Below, piece after piece: positions 22,928 to 34,169 of a stretch of DNA of 64,000 nucleotides (position 1 is its first letter; every line of letters begins with the position of its first letter). Under the pieces are notes generated by a model. It was not told the DNA's origin. It ran no database searches and saw nothing but the letters and a program-made list of their open reading frames with translations. Position numbers and translations under genes: made by a program. The DNA is from Vandiemenella viatica (lineage: Eukaryota; Arthropoda; Insecta; Orthoptera; Morabidae). The DNA lies in NCBI GenBank assembly GCA_031002005.1, contig JARYHS010004247.1:186001-250000 (forward strand). The letters run 5' to 3'.

Positions 22928-23840
22928 GTGAATTCTTGGATCGGCGGTACAGCTAGACAGCGGATACTTACACGGGAACGAGTAAAAGAATGGAAGGCTG
23001 TGAGAGTGACAGTAGGGGAGAATTTCGGACTCAAATGGACAGTTGACCTTTATGCAAGTCATAAAACGAACTGGAGAGATTGCCGCAGATTGGCCGAGTG
23101 GGTTAGACGGAATTTTGCATGAATTAAGAGAACCAACAAAAAAATGAATTAAAAGGGAGTGAATTAAATGGAGATTTGAAATTAATTCATAATCTGAGCC
23201 GCGCTGTGTTCACAAACGGGCTAATCGACGAAAAGATTGTAACATTTCTGAGAGCACGAGGAACGGAGTTAACTTTTCGGAAACCATTGAAATTGCACTG
23301 TTGGAGAAAATTATAATTTTGTCGATCAGAGAAAAACAACATGCGGAATTGAACAGAGATAAGGGGGGAGGTTGGAATCGAAGGAATGAAGGAAGACCGG
23401 TAATTTGTTGAATTTTTGGTGGGAAAAATCACAACGCAAAACATTGCATGGCAGCTGCAAGAATACGTGAAGTGGAACGCACAGCAAGCGTGCGTTGCCA
23501 GTGGAGCAAGGAATTTCAGCCTAACGCAAGGGAGAGACACGCTACGGCGCGAGTTTGTAAACACGCTGACAGCAGGCATGTCGACAGGGAACGCGACGAA
23601 GTGGTGATAGAAATGCGACGATGGATAAATGGGCCTTTAAAATTAGGAGCCATAAATTACCAAGAATTTAAAGACAACTGCCGAAGAGATGTAAATCTAG
23701 GGAATCCTTGGTCCTGTGAACGGCGTAAATTATCGAGTTACACAGGAGAGTGTCGAGGCTACAAGCCAATGAAATGTAGCAAATGTCAGGGTTTGGGACA
23801 TGACCCACGAGATTACAATCCGTGTTCATGTATAGATTAA
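22928..23840 (+). pseudogene. LTR element gag remnant
   Basis: Frames change often. The most telling piece is at 23590-23840: a region with LKLGAINYQEFKDNCRRDV followed by KCSKCQGLGHDPRDYNPC. This resembles a gag zinc knuckle (C-x2-C-x4-H) whose last cysteine is displaced from the CCHC spacing. Earlier parts (22928-23580) are broken and only plausibly coding. Gag would coat the RNA and build the particle. Confidence 0.55.
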
Positions 23841-23977
23841 GTGCGTGGATTGCATAATGATAGCAGAAGTTCGGGAAACTAAGGGCGAGCGGAACTGTGC
23901 ATTCGAGTACCGTTCGGAGTCAGAAGTTGGAAGAAGAGGACTGCAACCATCAAAACCAAAATTTCTACACTGAGTAG

Positions 23978-24295
23978 AAATGCGAGGAAAGTATCGACGG
24001 GAAAATTAAATTTTTAGTAGATACTGGCAGTTCCTCGTCTGTTGTGAAGTCGGAGCGCATAGGAGGTAGCTTTAAGAAAAACATGATGCCTGGATTCACG
24101 GAAAACCCTATATTTACGGAAGGCGCGATATTGGTCACTCTGATAGCTGAACGAGAGCTGAAAATGTGTCGTAGGGTGCAAGTGGTTCCTACAGGAGTAT
24201 CAAAACTTTACGATGTAGTTTTTGGTCGTGATTGGTTGAAGAAATACAAGGCCATCATAGGGTGTATCATTGAGAATTCACTGATACACCCTTAA
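23978..24295 (+). pseudogene. LTR element aspartic protease
   Basis: An open frame after a TAG at 23975-23977. It reads KIKFLVDTGSSSSVV, the retropepsin active-site loop (D-T-G-S), and about 70 residues later LYDVVFGRDWLKKY, the flap-to-core motif that ends retropepsins of Gypsy-type elements (x-V-x-G-R-D-W). It stops with a TAA. The length of about 105 residues is normal for a protease domain. It would process gag-pol. The following reverse transcriptase is not recognisable, although 24452-24694 stays open. Confidence 0.78.
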
Positions 24296-24298
24296 GAT

Positions 24299-25754
24299 GC
24301 AGATTGAAATTGAGGAGGTCGCCAGGCTGCGACAGAAGGAATAATTACAAAAGGAAACAATGGCACAGGATTGTATTCGAGTGGGTGCGCGACAGGAAAA
24401 AATAGTCGGACCTGCAGTTAAAGGGGTTCAGGAAAATACAGAAGCAAATTTATGGAAGCAAGAATTAGATGCAGATGTATTAGTTCCAGAAGCACTTGTG
24501 AATGTGCGCACTGCAAAATGTATCCTGCTGTGTTAAATGTCTCTGAAACAGAGATCGAGGTTAAGGCCGAGAAATGTGAGAGGCCACATGAAAATGTCAA
24601 GTTGCGGGCAGCCGCATCGAAGCAAAAGTTTCCACCGCAAGAGCGAAGTATACTAAGTGAAGACGGTTCTTGTGTAGAGTATATGGCGAAATAGTCTACT
24701 AGAATGTTATGTACAAGTCAAAAAGAAATTTTCCATTTGGAGAATGGTTCACTACAGTACAACGGCAGCCTAAAGCACGAAATACGTCGGAAGCTAGCAG
24801 CCACGGAGATGATAGAAGCGGAAGAATGACGCTTGAAGCTAAAGAAGAAGGTATTACGTGCAACATATCAACACTACTTTCTTTTGACACAAGAAGCAGT
24901 GGAACAGGAAATCCCATGGAAGACTGGATGGGGAAGAAGAAATGAATAATTTCGGCAGAAATGCATGACCTAAAAGGAAGCAATTGATCTGCGAGGAAGC
25001 AGAAAATAGCCGACGCTGGCAACAGTAGGGAAGAAGGAATCAATGCAGTCGTTAAGACGATAAATATATACGGGCTTAGAAGAGACGCCACATGCAGAGA
25101 TATTACAATGCAGGGCACGCGTCAAGATATATACGTCGTCAGAAGAGTGAAAATTGCGAGCAAGCGGAAGAGAAACGCCACATGCATAAGTGTTAAAATA
25201 TACACTTCTTGGAACGGAGATTACGCCGTCATTAATAAATAATATACATGTGAACGTAGAGGAAACGTCACAGGCAACAGTAAATGAAAATGGTAGTGAT
25301 AGGGGAAATACATCACAGAAAATACTGAAGCAAATGCCTTGTGAGCCTAGATGGCTAAATCAGAAGAGGATAGTTCTAGAATTAACGGGGATTAAACAGA
25401 GTTCCCATAGTTAAAAGACGAAGATACGCCGGAAAAGCGGTCAAATACCAGGTAATGAGACTAAATAGGTATCACCGACGATGTTACATAAGTTGAAGAA
25501 AGAAGATAAAATCTCATGGAAAAGTGAAAAAAAAAGTTACAGCGGCGTCGAGTGGAACCAGCCGACGTGTCATGAAGGAAGGAAACATGGAAAACATCGG
25601 AGATTTAATACACAAGAAGCTAATAAGCAGAAGAAAAAGAAGGTATGAATCAGTATAGACAAAAGAGGAAAAATTATTCTACAGAAGAAATAAGAAGAGA
25701 CGAAGGAAACGATGAAGAAAACGCAGCAAAAGAAGAAAGGAAAGAAACTGCAAG
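24299..25754. other. LTR element interior, unrecognised
   Basis: Reverse transcriptase and RNase H belong here. I could not find the catalytic Y-x-D-D or the usual flanking motifs in any frame; the sequence is purine-rich and full of stops. It may be heavily mutated pol or replaced sequence. Confidence 0.4.
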
Positions 25755-25988
25755 ATGCAGAAGTACAGGAAAGCCTTGTTAAAAATTGCGACCGCTGCAT
25801 ACAATAATCCACCATATACGGGGACGGAGAGTTCACCTCATTTGTTAAACTATAAAAGGGGAAGAACAAATTATAAAATAATGCCGATGCGCATAACTAA
25901 AGAAGCATTGTCGTGGAGGAAACCAGGAATTTTAGAGCATAACTGTCTGACAAGTAAGGCGCAGAAGAGCGGTATCTATGAAGATTCC

Positions 25989-25989
<1 letters not shown>
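25755..25989 (+). pseudogene. LTR element integrase fragment
   Basis: A short frame with ALLKIATAAYNNPPYTGTES then SPHLLNYKRG. This is the end of an integrase core, where Gypsy-type elements read A-Y-N-x3-H-x2-T-G-x2-P-x-x-L-x-Y-G-R. The catalytic Asp/Glu part upstream was not found. The frame is cut at 25990 by a truncated SINE, beyond which arm or 3' sequence follows. Confidence 0.6.
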
Positions 25990-26021
<32 letters not shown>

Positions 26022-26126
26022 AGTTTAACGTCCCTTTTTAACAACGTGGTCTTTAGAGACGGGAAAGGATGGGGGCAAGGAATGGGAAGGAATTCGGCCA
26101 TGGCATTTTGAAGGAAGCATTCCGGC
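25990..26126 (-). mobile_element. SINE, 5'-truncated, with 12-bp TSD
   Basis: Same family as 3234-3468: the shared block GGAATTCGGCCATGGC near the 5' side, and a poly(A) tail seen as 28 T (25990-26017). The tRNA head is missing, so the copy was cut short during reverse transcription. ATGAAGATTCCG at 25978-25989 and 26127-26138 flanks it exactly. It sits in the integrase fragment of the LTR element. Confidence 0.88.
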
Positions 26127-27269
26127 ATGAAGATTCCGAATTTTGTAATACGCGGAAAGAAGAACCGGTTGGAAACAGTAAACATGAATAAAATAATAAG
26201 GTTTTATTAGTGACTTGTAGGCGAGAGAACATAGCTTCCACGGCGCGAAGCCTTGGTAATTCAGATCGCAACTTATGCAAAAGACAAATTTTGATGACAA
26301 GTAACGACACCTATGCAAGGTCAGAACGTGGTTGAAGAATAAGATAAACTAATTTCTGGACAACTACGAGTGGGACTAACGCGGAAACATGTAGTCACCA
26401 TAATAGAGCGAAGTGAAGGAGAAAAATACACAATGTATACCAATAAAAAATAAATAGTGGGTACAAATTAGTGTATAAAAATATTGGTTTGTAGTAAAAT
26501 GAAATGTGTAACAATAAATAAAGACAGAGTGTGAAGTGTTGTTAATAAAAGGTAACGCAAGATAGTTAGTCTACAGTGGATGTGAAAGAGCATATATTAA
26601 GGGAAAAATTGTACGAAGCTGTATTGTAAAAACTTTACGAATTTTCCAGAAACCTGTGAGGAAGCAGAACTACCTGGCGGACGAAGCAAGAAAGCGCAGT
26701 TACAACATTCAGATAGAGAGGAAAGGAGGACGTAAATGCTGTTGTTAGGGTTTTAGTATGTTAGGAAAATACACAAGCCAGCAGCAAGGAGGACGTGAGA
26801 GGGTTCGTCTCTACAGCAAGAAGACCGAGACTTAATCAGCAGGGAAGCGAGAGGAAGGCCGTCGCGTAATCGGCACGGTCAAACAATCTTTAAGTGACGC
26901 AGAGAGGGGCATGGCTCGGACGAGGCGTTGACGTCACGAAAGGAAGCATCAGCCGGAAAAACAGACCGCGAGGCGGCAGCGAAACAAGACACGTGTGCGC
27001 TGGGCGTATGTCAATGGCAACGAAGAGCGAGGTAGTAAAGCGTCGCAGAACGGGCGAAGAAGACGGCAACTGAGCCATCACGCACACAACAATTATTATA
27101 TACACATACATATAACTTCAATAATGAGTAAGAAAGGAAAAAAAAAAAACAGAACTATGTATCTATAGAGGAGGAAGGTGGGGAATCACTTTGAAGGGGA
27201 AAATAGAAGGATAGAGTGAGATAATAGTTAGGCGACAGAGAGGAACAGTCAAGTAATTTGGTCAGGGCA
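26127..27269. other. LTR element 3' interior, unrecognised
   Basis: No coding motif found. Purine-rich, with long A/G runs near 26400-26560 and 27120-27240; no obvious polypurine tract touches the 3' LTR. Confidence 0.5.
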
Positions 27270-27984
27270 TGTAGTGGATGGGCAAGGAATTTTGTGCTAT
27301 AGTTACTAAAGCTGGGCGAAAGTTGATTTCATGCAGACAAAACGAATACAGGGTACTTACAACAGAGAGTCAAAACAGTTAAATGCTCTGGAAAGCAAGA
27401 TCACAGACAGCATTGACTTCTAAGTGGGTCAGATAGTCAGCAGAATTGAACTGTAGCGAGACGCCATTGGGAGGAAGATTGTGGGGAAGAAATTATCAAT
27501 ATTGGCTAGAGTTCCACCCCACTATGGATTCTATGGAGGGGGAAGTTGAACAAAAATGAGATGCACGAGCGAATTGGGGTTATACTGGTGAGAGCTGGTC
27601 GAAGAGGTCCAGTCTGGTTGAAGCTGGTTTGATTATGAAGTCTCTACAGCTGTGGAGCTATAGAGCAATGATGTGATGTAGAGAGGCGAGCCACAGTCTG
27701 CAGTAGAAGCCGTCGACAACTGGAGCAGCCATTATAACAGGTGGTAGAGACCATTGAAGATTGTGGAAGGCAATTAATATGATCAAGCAATGAGAATTTG
27801 AGTCCACAAAAGGAAAAAGGGAGTTAGGTATGTCATTATTGTACATAACTGATGTAATAAATTGTACATATATGAATACCTTTTACTGAGTGTTTCATTT
27901 ATAAGTAATACTGCTCACCTACAAATTATAAGTTCACCTCGGGAGTGGCAAGGCCATAAGAAAAAAAAGTTCGCTCGTCCACCA
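27270..27984 (+). repeat. 3' LTR
   Basis: Begins TGTAGTGGATGG and ends CGTCCACCA. Compared with the 5' LTR it has an extra segment near 27410-27500. The palindrome arm resumes right after it. Confidence 0.85.
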
Positions 27985-30443
27985 AACTCATCAGGGTGCA
28001 GCCTGCAGTGACCGGCACCGGGACCGGCGCAGTGACTGTCAACAAGAAGTGGGGCTACCTAGTTTCGAGACTCTATACAGAGTTTGTGGACATTTTAGCG
28101 AACAAACTGCTAAGTGACTATCATGTGGCTCCACTGCAAACAATGATTAAAATGCATATGAATAATGTTTGTGAAGTCCAATTGCCACCCTATTCATCAT
28201 TGTACTAAATACTTTTAAGACAAGATTTACTAGTATCTGATGAGGATAATAATAATAACGTAATTAAAAAAATGGGTGATGATGTTACTACTTGTATGTG
28301 AGAAGTATAAATAAAAACATATTGTATTTAATTTTTTGTTTTATTTCACCCACCACACATTAAAAAATAATTATATTATATCATGTTGTTGTTTTGTAAG
28401 TTCATGTTCATGAACAAACTAACTCTTTGGGTTACAGGGCAGTCTCTAGAATAACTTTTCCATCATTATAGACCAATCAGAGGATATCAGCTATCTTAGT
28501 ATGCATCATAGAGCTCAGTGTTAGAGATCAGAAATTATGACAGACTGGTAGAGAGATGGTTTAGAAGTTATTTTTATTGTAATTAAACAATTAATGAAAT
28601 TTATCCTTATTGTGACTGAAGTACTGAGTATCAAATCATCAACTACATATTTTAAATCAGTTTTCATTGCTCACAAACATTGGTGATGTGATTTGCAAAT
28701 CAGTCTTTCCGTTGATGTGTCGACCACAGTATTGGTCCGAAAGTTTTACACTTTTTTTTATTTGTGGTCCGGTAATACAGGTATGTGCTGACAACCAAAA
28801 GCAGTATCTACTGGGAAAAAATACCTGTTAAGATCACTGAGAGTGTTATAAAGTGGTGGTAAGTGCATGCTTTCCGAAATATAGCCCTATCCCTCCCCTG
28901 TTAGTTAACCGTTTATATCAATAGCCTCATATTCACAGTAATGTGTGAGACAGAGAACATATGTTTACCATATAAAAGTATATTCCATCTCATGAACTTT
29001 AGCAATGTTTAACGTTATAGATAGAATTCCAAAAAGTGTATGACAATAAATGGATATTGAGTGATGTATTAGGAGCGGGGGGGGGGGGGGCAGTATGTGA
29101 GGGCAAGAAAGGCCCATGACACATATGAAATAAAACCACAAGTATTGAATGATGTATTATTATGCAATAAAAATAAAAATTTTTTTTAATAAATCTGTAT
29201 CATTTAACAATAAATTATGTTTTTTATTTAATGGAAACCATACCCCTAAATTTTTTATAATTCTTGTGTATGATGGAATAGAATTATATCTTTATTACGA
29301 GTATGAAATACTAGAAATGAATGGATAATAGGGTTTATAACTGATATGTTACAAGAGGCGTGTTGGGTATTATTGAAAGACATGAAACAGATGAAATAGA
29401 GCTCTCTGTGTGTATAAGGAACACATTGGCGACAAGGATATTGGAAGGGAATAAATGGCCATTAAGTAGCACCGAATATTCACCAAAATGCCATCACATG
29501 TCATGTTAAGAGCATGACCATCGAGGTTAATAAGACAATTTGGAGCGCGTAGAAAAAAATGGCACCTAGATATATACGAAAAAATGACCTTACATACTGT
29601 ACAACGAACAGTCGCAAAGGTGATTGAAGGGAGGGAGGTGTGGTTTTCAAGTAGGGACTTGTTATTTCAGCCAAAAATACCATTTGTAGAAGAAAACAAC
29701 GTTTTTTATCCAAGATATATGAAAAATATCTTTAGAAATTAATATTATGGTAATTAAATATTAAATGAATTATAACAAAAAGTCGCAGTGGTGTATGACA
29801 TATAGAGTAGAGGAGGAGGTTGGATTTAAAGTAAGGACATGTTATTTGATTCTAAAATACTATTAACAGAAGGAAACAATGAGGTTTGTCCAAAAAATAT
29901 GAAAAATGATTTTACAAGATTATTGATTATAATTAATCAATTAATGAATTATAATAGTTCGATATATAAATAACAGATGATAAATGCTCTTCCAAATTCC
30001 TTGGAAGAAATTTATGGGGTTGGGAATAACGAATGTTAACAGCAAGTAGTAAGGAGCCGCATTCCCTAATAATACGCTGAAAATATTCTTGACAGACGGT
30101 GCGTAGCGATGGCCGTCGGCGTGAGCTACTTAGCGACAGTCCGAAAAAGCCTGCGTTGTCTCGCGATCCTTGTGGAAAAGTCTGAGAACCCGCTGTTTGC
30201 CTGCTGCTATGTCGTGTCAGAAAAACTCAGATTGAGGTTGCTGCTGTCACCTGGCGGCGCGTCCTAATTATCGAGCAGCGGTACAGATCGAAATAAAGCT
30301 GTTTACTCTCACATATTTAGGTCACCTTGAGGCACGTAAGCCATGCAGGGAGGAAGTGGTGAAACCTGGGGGTCGCCATTGGAAAACTGAGTCGTTGAAT
30401 AACGGTAAAAATGCCCTGGTCAACCCTCCCCCCCCCCACTACT
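27985..30443. repeat. palindrome right arm, outer part
   Basis: Continues the arm after the LTR insertion. 27985-28300 pairs with 17383-17700, 28300-29065 with 15455-16226, and 29838-30443 with 10694-11288. It ends CCCCACTACT, the inverted form of the left end. A 14-G run lies at 29077-29090. It includes the end of the arm gene (to 28208); the rest is non-coding. Confidence 0.85.
29608..29945. repeat. tandem pair of about 170 bp in right arm
   Basis: Two diverged copies, about 29608-29770 and 29781-29945, share AGTCGCA, GGACTTGTTATTT or GGACATGTTATTT, and the block after ATCCAA or GTCCAA. The left arm keeps only one. Confidence 0.6.
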
Positions 30444-30971
30444 TAGAACAAGAACGTTTTCTGTGTATTTAGTGAAGTAATTTCTGATAAAGAATTTATG
30501 GGTGCCTTAATGAACATTGCACTATGGCCAAGGAAGTTTCGTTTCGAACAGGATTCGTTCATTGGTTATAGAAACTATTTGTATGTTTCTTTAGGATAAA
30601 ATTATTTTTCTTTATCTCTTGGAAATCTTGGAAAGTAGATTAAGGAGACAAAATGGATATGTTTGAAGATTTAAGATATATCAGATATATCATGTCAATT
30701 TCCCTCAGGTGAGAAAACGTTAGTCCCAGGGTAGAAAACTTTTGTCAAATGCTGAAGACCAAGTGCGAGTGTATGCGCTTAAAATCAGCGTTTAATCTGC
30801 AGTAATTGTTGATTCAGTTTGCTTATGACGAAATTCGGCTGTTTTATTTGGCAGGTGCACATACTTTGTTGCGGAAGATGATATTTGTTTTCTTTGGAAT
30901 ATTGGCCCACTGCCTCCAAGAATATGCTGAGTCAAAGGGGGATGAAATTTCATTAACTATTGCATATATTA
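30444..30971. other. no recognised gene
   Basis: AT-rich flank of the palindromic element. It may include the 3' side of the LINE debris that resumes at 32376, because the hAT-type MITE between them interrupts one older sequence. Confidence 0.5.
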
Positions 30972-30979
30972 ATTGCTAC

Positions 30980-32367
30980 TAGTGTTGTAAAAAAACGTTT
31001 TTTTTCTGGCTTGAAAAAAAAACATGAAAAAAAAACATGTTTTTTTTTCTGGAACACGTTTTTTTTCACAACTACTAAATCTCAAATTTGTAAGGCAGTT
31101 ATCGTTTAAAATGACTGTTTTAGAATTTATTCTAAATACTTATCTTAGTTTAAAATCTACTATATTTTTCTGGTTCAGTAGAAAAAAAATTACGAAAATA
31201 TTGGCAAAATTTACTGAAATTTTCTTTATGAACGGGGATTTTCCGAAGAGACTAGGTTTTGCGAAAATGAATCCCCATTCCCTGTTGTTTGGATTGATAC
31301 TTGCTATTTGAAAGTGCTGCCAGCCTTACAAAATTACCTACAGATCTTTTAAAAAAATTAGGAATTTAAAATTTATCCACGGTTTTTTGCCTTATTGGGC
31401 TTTCCTTATATTCGTATACTTGTTAACTCTCAGAGTATAGTGGTACTGACTCATTAAATTGTCAGTAAGGGAGCGTGCATAAACCACATAGCTCCATTTT
31501 GGCCTCCTGTGAACCCCCACGTAGCCCTACGTGGCTTTTGCCTCCCCCCTGTTCACGAAGCATGTAGCTTTCTTCCGTTTTGATTCCAGAAGACATTTTG
31601 TACTGTTTTCTCTTGTCAGACTATTGTAAATTACATACGGATATAATTAACTGAAGGGAAATAAATACTCACATGCTGTTATGAGTTCAGTTCCTCATTT
31701 TAACTGTGAAAAATGTTACGAAAGGAAAGTTACGTGGCCTGGCTCGGAACCCCCCCCCCCTCTCCCCACGTAGCCTTCCAGCTAACCCATCCTCCCTCTG
31801 GACCGAGCCACGTAGTTTGTGCACGGTCCCTAATTATGAATCGTTTCCTTACAACCGTTGGTGTAAACAAATGATTGAAAAGAAATAAAGCTCCTATTTT
31901 GTATGATAATAGATTTTAATTCAAACTTAAAAGACCGTAATACAGAACTATTGGCGCAGTCTTTATGCACAGTGTGTAATTTGCTCACAATTTAAAATTG
32001 CAATCTCAAAATCTTTAGCGTACAATACAAGAACAACCAGTAAAAGAAAATTTAACTATTTCTGAAGTTAGAGGAGACAGAAGAAGAGACAGAAAATTCC
32101 GACACCGACCGAACTAGTGTTGGTATTACTGATACTAGTGAATGTGGTACTGACATAGAGGATGAATAAAATTATGTTACCTATATAGATACACTTATGA
32201 ATCATTATGTGAGACATTATATGATTCAGTAAGACTTAAAACACACTTGTAAAATGAAAGTTTCTTAAATAAAACTATTTATAATTTATCAAATATATTG
32301 TTTTCTGAAAAAAAAAAAAAATTTAGAAAAAAAAACATTTGTTTTTTTTTTTCAGTTTGCAACACTA
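30980..32367. mobile_element. hAT-type MITE with 8-bp TSD
   Basis: Inverted ends TAGTGTTGTAAA and TTTGCAACACTA (11 of 12 match) are flanked by ATTGCTAC at 30972-30979 and 32368-32375. Eight-base duplications and T/CAGTGTTG-like ends are the hAT signature. Subterminal A/T homopolymer blocks (near 31000-31060 and 32306-32352) mirror each other. No transposase is present. Another MITE lies inside at 31469-31830. The 95-codon frame at 31024-31311 has no known domain. Confidence 0.82.
31469..31830. mobile_element. PIF/Harbinger-type MITE inside the hAT MITE
   Basis: Ends GGGAGCGTGCATAAACCAC and, inverted, GGGACCGTGCACAAACTAC; TAA stands on both sides (31466-31468, 31831-31833). A 3-bp TAA duplication with GGG ends suits PIF/Harbinger. 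Both halves contain ACGTAG/CTACGT-rich blocks. No coding capacity. Confidence 0.7.
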
Positions 32368-32375
32368 ATTGCTAC

Positions 32376-32950
32376 CAATCAGTTTGTACGTCGACGCTTA
32401 CCACCATTTTTCTCATTTTCAGTACCTTCATGTCTTTAAACGTTTATGTTCTTGCAGATTTTCTTCATCTATCAGTTGTGAGATTGCGTCTCTTCATTTT
32501 ATTTTTCACACCCACTTTGCCATCTTGCATTTCGACTGCTTTGTCTATGAGATCTGTTGTATTCGCCATATTAACTTGATCTGTCCTGCAAATGGATCGT
32601 CGACTGTTCATAATCTATGCTGTTGACTAAACGATGCAATAGTCGTTGATACAGTCTTTACATGATTTACATCGTTTCTGACTTGGAATGAGCGTCTGAG
32701 GTACCGACTTCTTATCACATTGATCATGCTTATGACCGTACTTACCACAATCACTACAAGAAACTAACTAGCAGTGTTTACTCACGTGACCAAAGTCTCT
32801 GCATTAGACACATTAGTGCCACTGTGTAATCTTTGCAACTGATTGCACTGAATTCCACATAATCTTACGTAGTTCTAATAATAATTTGCGTATAGCTGGG
32901 CTTGATTCTGCTTCGACGAGGCTGAATACAGGGCTCAAACCACCTACGAA
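32376..32950 (-). pseudogene. LINE ORF1 (gag-like) fragment with zinc knuckles
   Basis: Minus strand, near 32690-32820: a partial knuckle CRDFGHVSKHC followed by a perfect CCHC knuckle CSDCGKYGHKHDQC, then a CKSCKDC cluster. Two or three such knuckles close the ORF1 protein of Jockey- and R1-type LINEs. Downstream (32400-32640) is a basic, Met- and Lys-rich stretch. Stops (TAG, TAA) interrupt the frame. The LINE family cannot be told. The hAT MITE inserted at its 3' side. Confidence 0.6.
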
Positions 32951-33724
32951 CTACTTCTTCGATAGTGTTGCTTCACAATATTGCTAATAGAATGTGTCCG
33001 AAAAACACGCTTACGGGCTCGTAGGTGCTGTGTCCGACTATCGACTTGCCCGACGCAGAATTTGATGGTGTTTGCTGTTTTTGGCAGCCTTCAACGACGC
33101 AGAACTTCACGCTGTCGGCGGCAGCCTTCCCCTACGCCGATCTTCACGCTACTTGCGACTAGGTCTGTTGATAAAATACCAATTTTTTTTTTTTTTTTAA
33201 ATTCGATATTTATGAGTGAAATTTTTAGGACAATATATCAATATTGAAATGTGTAAATCGGAGTAGATATTTTTTTAAAAAAATATTTTTTTTTCATTTT
33301 ACCTTGTAGAATATTCCAAGTTATTACTGGGAAAAACGATTACCTGTGTTGAACATGCAATAAATTTTCATAGATAGAATTTTAAGAAACAATGAAAATT
33401 TTTAAAATATTTCTGACAAATTGCGAATTATTTTAAACTCTCAGTTAGTGCTTCTGATTTTTTTAAAATTTGTATTCAATCAATGCAAAAGTATCTGCAT
33501 TAAGAAACTAATTGTAACATACCAGGTATGGCCGGGAATGTCCCGGAATTTTATGTCTGGTCTCGTTACTGATAATGAATTAGCGGATATTAGTTTTTTT
33601 TTTCTCAAACTCAGTTCACCATAGTGGCCAAGCTAAGTATCCCATGCTCGCAGCGGGGGGATGGAATATACAAAGAGTTTGAGCTTTAGTCCCTTAAATC
33701 AGAGGTATTGAAACTGACAATAAA
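32951..33724. other. no recognised gene
   Basis: Includes a GC-richer stretch (32990-33170) that could be LINE 5' leader, a T run at about 33182-33199, and AT-rich sequence upstream of the hAT transposase end. Confidence 0.5.
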
Positions 33725-34033
33725 ATGCTATTTAAATTTCCTCGGATTTTGAAAATTCTAGATGCAGTTAACATTAATTCCCTTTATACAGAGTTCACGT
33801 GTCTGAAACGTGTTTTTGAGGTCCTTCCAAAAGACGATAGAATCTGGGCCAATTCCTTTAAAACAAGCGTTTCTAATGATTTTGTAAATTTAAAGAAAAT
33901 AGTTGGTTTTGTTTTGTCAGTTCCAACAAGCAATGCCTTTATGGAAACAAGTTGTAGACACTTGAACAATTTATCGACTAAAGAGCGAAACAGCATGGTC
34001 ATGGATTTAATGAAGGCTGCACTGCAAACTTAA
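33725..34033 (+). pseudogene. hAT transposase C-terminal dimerisation region
   Basis: An open frame of 102 codons that ends in IVGFVLSVPTSNAFMETSCR and HLNNLSTKERNSM, then a short tail. This is the hAT dimerisation domain (S-V-P-x-S-N-A-x-x-E-R ... N-x-L-x-x-x-R-N). In active hATs this domain pairs transposase subunits. The catalytic core upstream is absent, and the Arg-Val-Phe-Ser after the Glu is replaced, so this is a fragment. It is not inside the hAT MITE at 30980 and need not belong to the same family. Confidence 0.7.
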
Positions 34034-34169
34034 TCAATTTTGAAAAATCTTGCCGAGAAACGTTATGAGTTTTGTAGAGAAGTGACGGAGAAAAATTTGT
34101 GAAGATAGCAAAATCTAGTGATAAATATTCAAAAAGTATGACATTTTAGTTTTTCCCGCCGTATTGTTG

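Larger units (their letters stand above)
21774..27984 (+). mobile_element. LTR retrotransposon, degenerate, in arm gene
   Basis: Two direct repeats of about 660-715 bp (21774-22430, 27270-27984) enclose a gag-like zinc knuckle, an aspartic protease and an integrase fragment, in that order, on the plus strand. The flanks AACCTC / AACTC look like a short duplication of the interrupted arm gene. A primer-site candidate TGGCGTCAGACAAGTG starts at 22451. The reverse transcriptase and RNase H expected between 24300 and 25750 were not recognised, and 26127-27269 shows nothing codable. Gag-protease-integrase order suits the Ty3/Gypsy group. The LTRs differ by many substitutions and indels, so the insertion is old. 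Confidence 0.8.
21454..28208 (+). pseudogene. arm gene, right copy, split by LTR element
   Basis: First part 21454-21772, second part 27985-28208; everything between is an inserted LTR retrotransposon. A TATATAA box (21414-21420) lies 40 bp before the ATG. The first repeat shows FEPVVVLEKVGHNKLTPTF then DEWNEL. The last part shows KLLSDYHVAPLQTMIKMHMN and ends in a TAA at 28206-28208. The same order is seen in the copies at 46308 and 47109. Besides the insertion, the frame is shifted near 21720. It is the best-preserved arm copy. It may be a single-stranded DNA-binding protein of the element (inferred from PC4-like repeat spacing; see 46308). Confidence 0.75.
10694..30443. mobile_element. 20-kb palindromic Polinton/Maverick-like element
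   Basis: Inverted arms run from both ends to a central spacer (19291-20159). The outermost bases are AGTAGTGGGG on the left and the complement on the right. Flanking hexamers TAAAAA and TAGAAC agree in 4 of 6, compatible with an old 6-bp duplication. Polintons are known for AG...CT ends, 6-bp duplications and long inverted repeats. Matching arm pairs, by eye: 10694-11288 with 29838-30443; 15455-16226 with about 28299-29065; 17383-19290 with 20160-21772 plus 27985-28300. Later insertions interrupt the arms. No polymerase, integrase or ATPase was found, so it is non-autonomous or eroded. Each arm carries one copy of a gene also found beside the capsid genes at 46-47.6 kb. Confidence 0.65.

Noticed and set aside
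23085..23110. TGGCCGAGTGGGTTAGACGG, like the A box of a tRNA-Ser or tRNA-Leu
   Set aside because: No B box or cloverleaf within 100 bp; it lies in the LTR element and is probably chance.
25570..25869. 99-codon minus-strand frame rich in Phe, Ser and Cys
   Set aside because: It is the complement of purine-rich LTR-element sequence; the hydrophobic composition follows from base bias.
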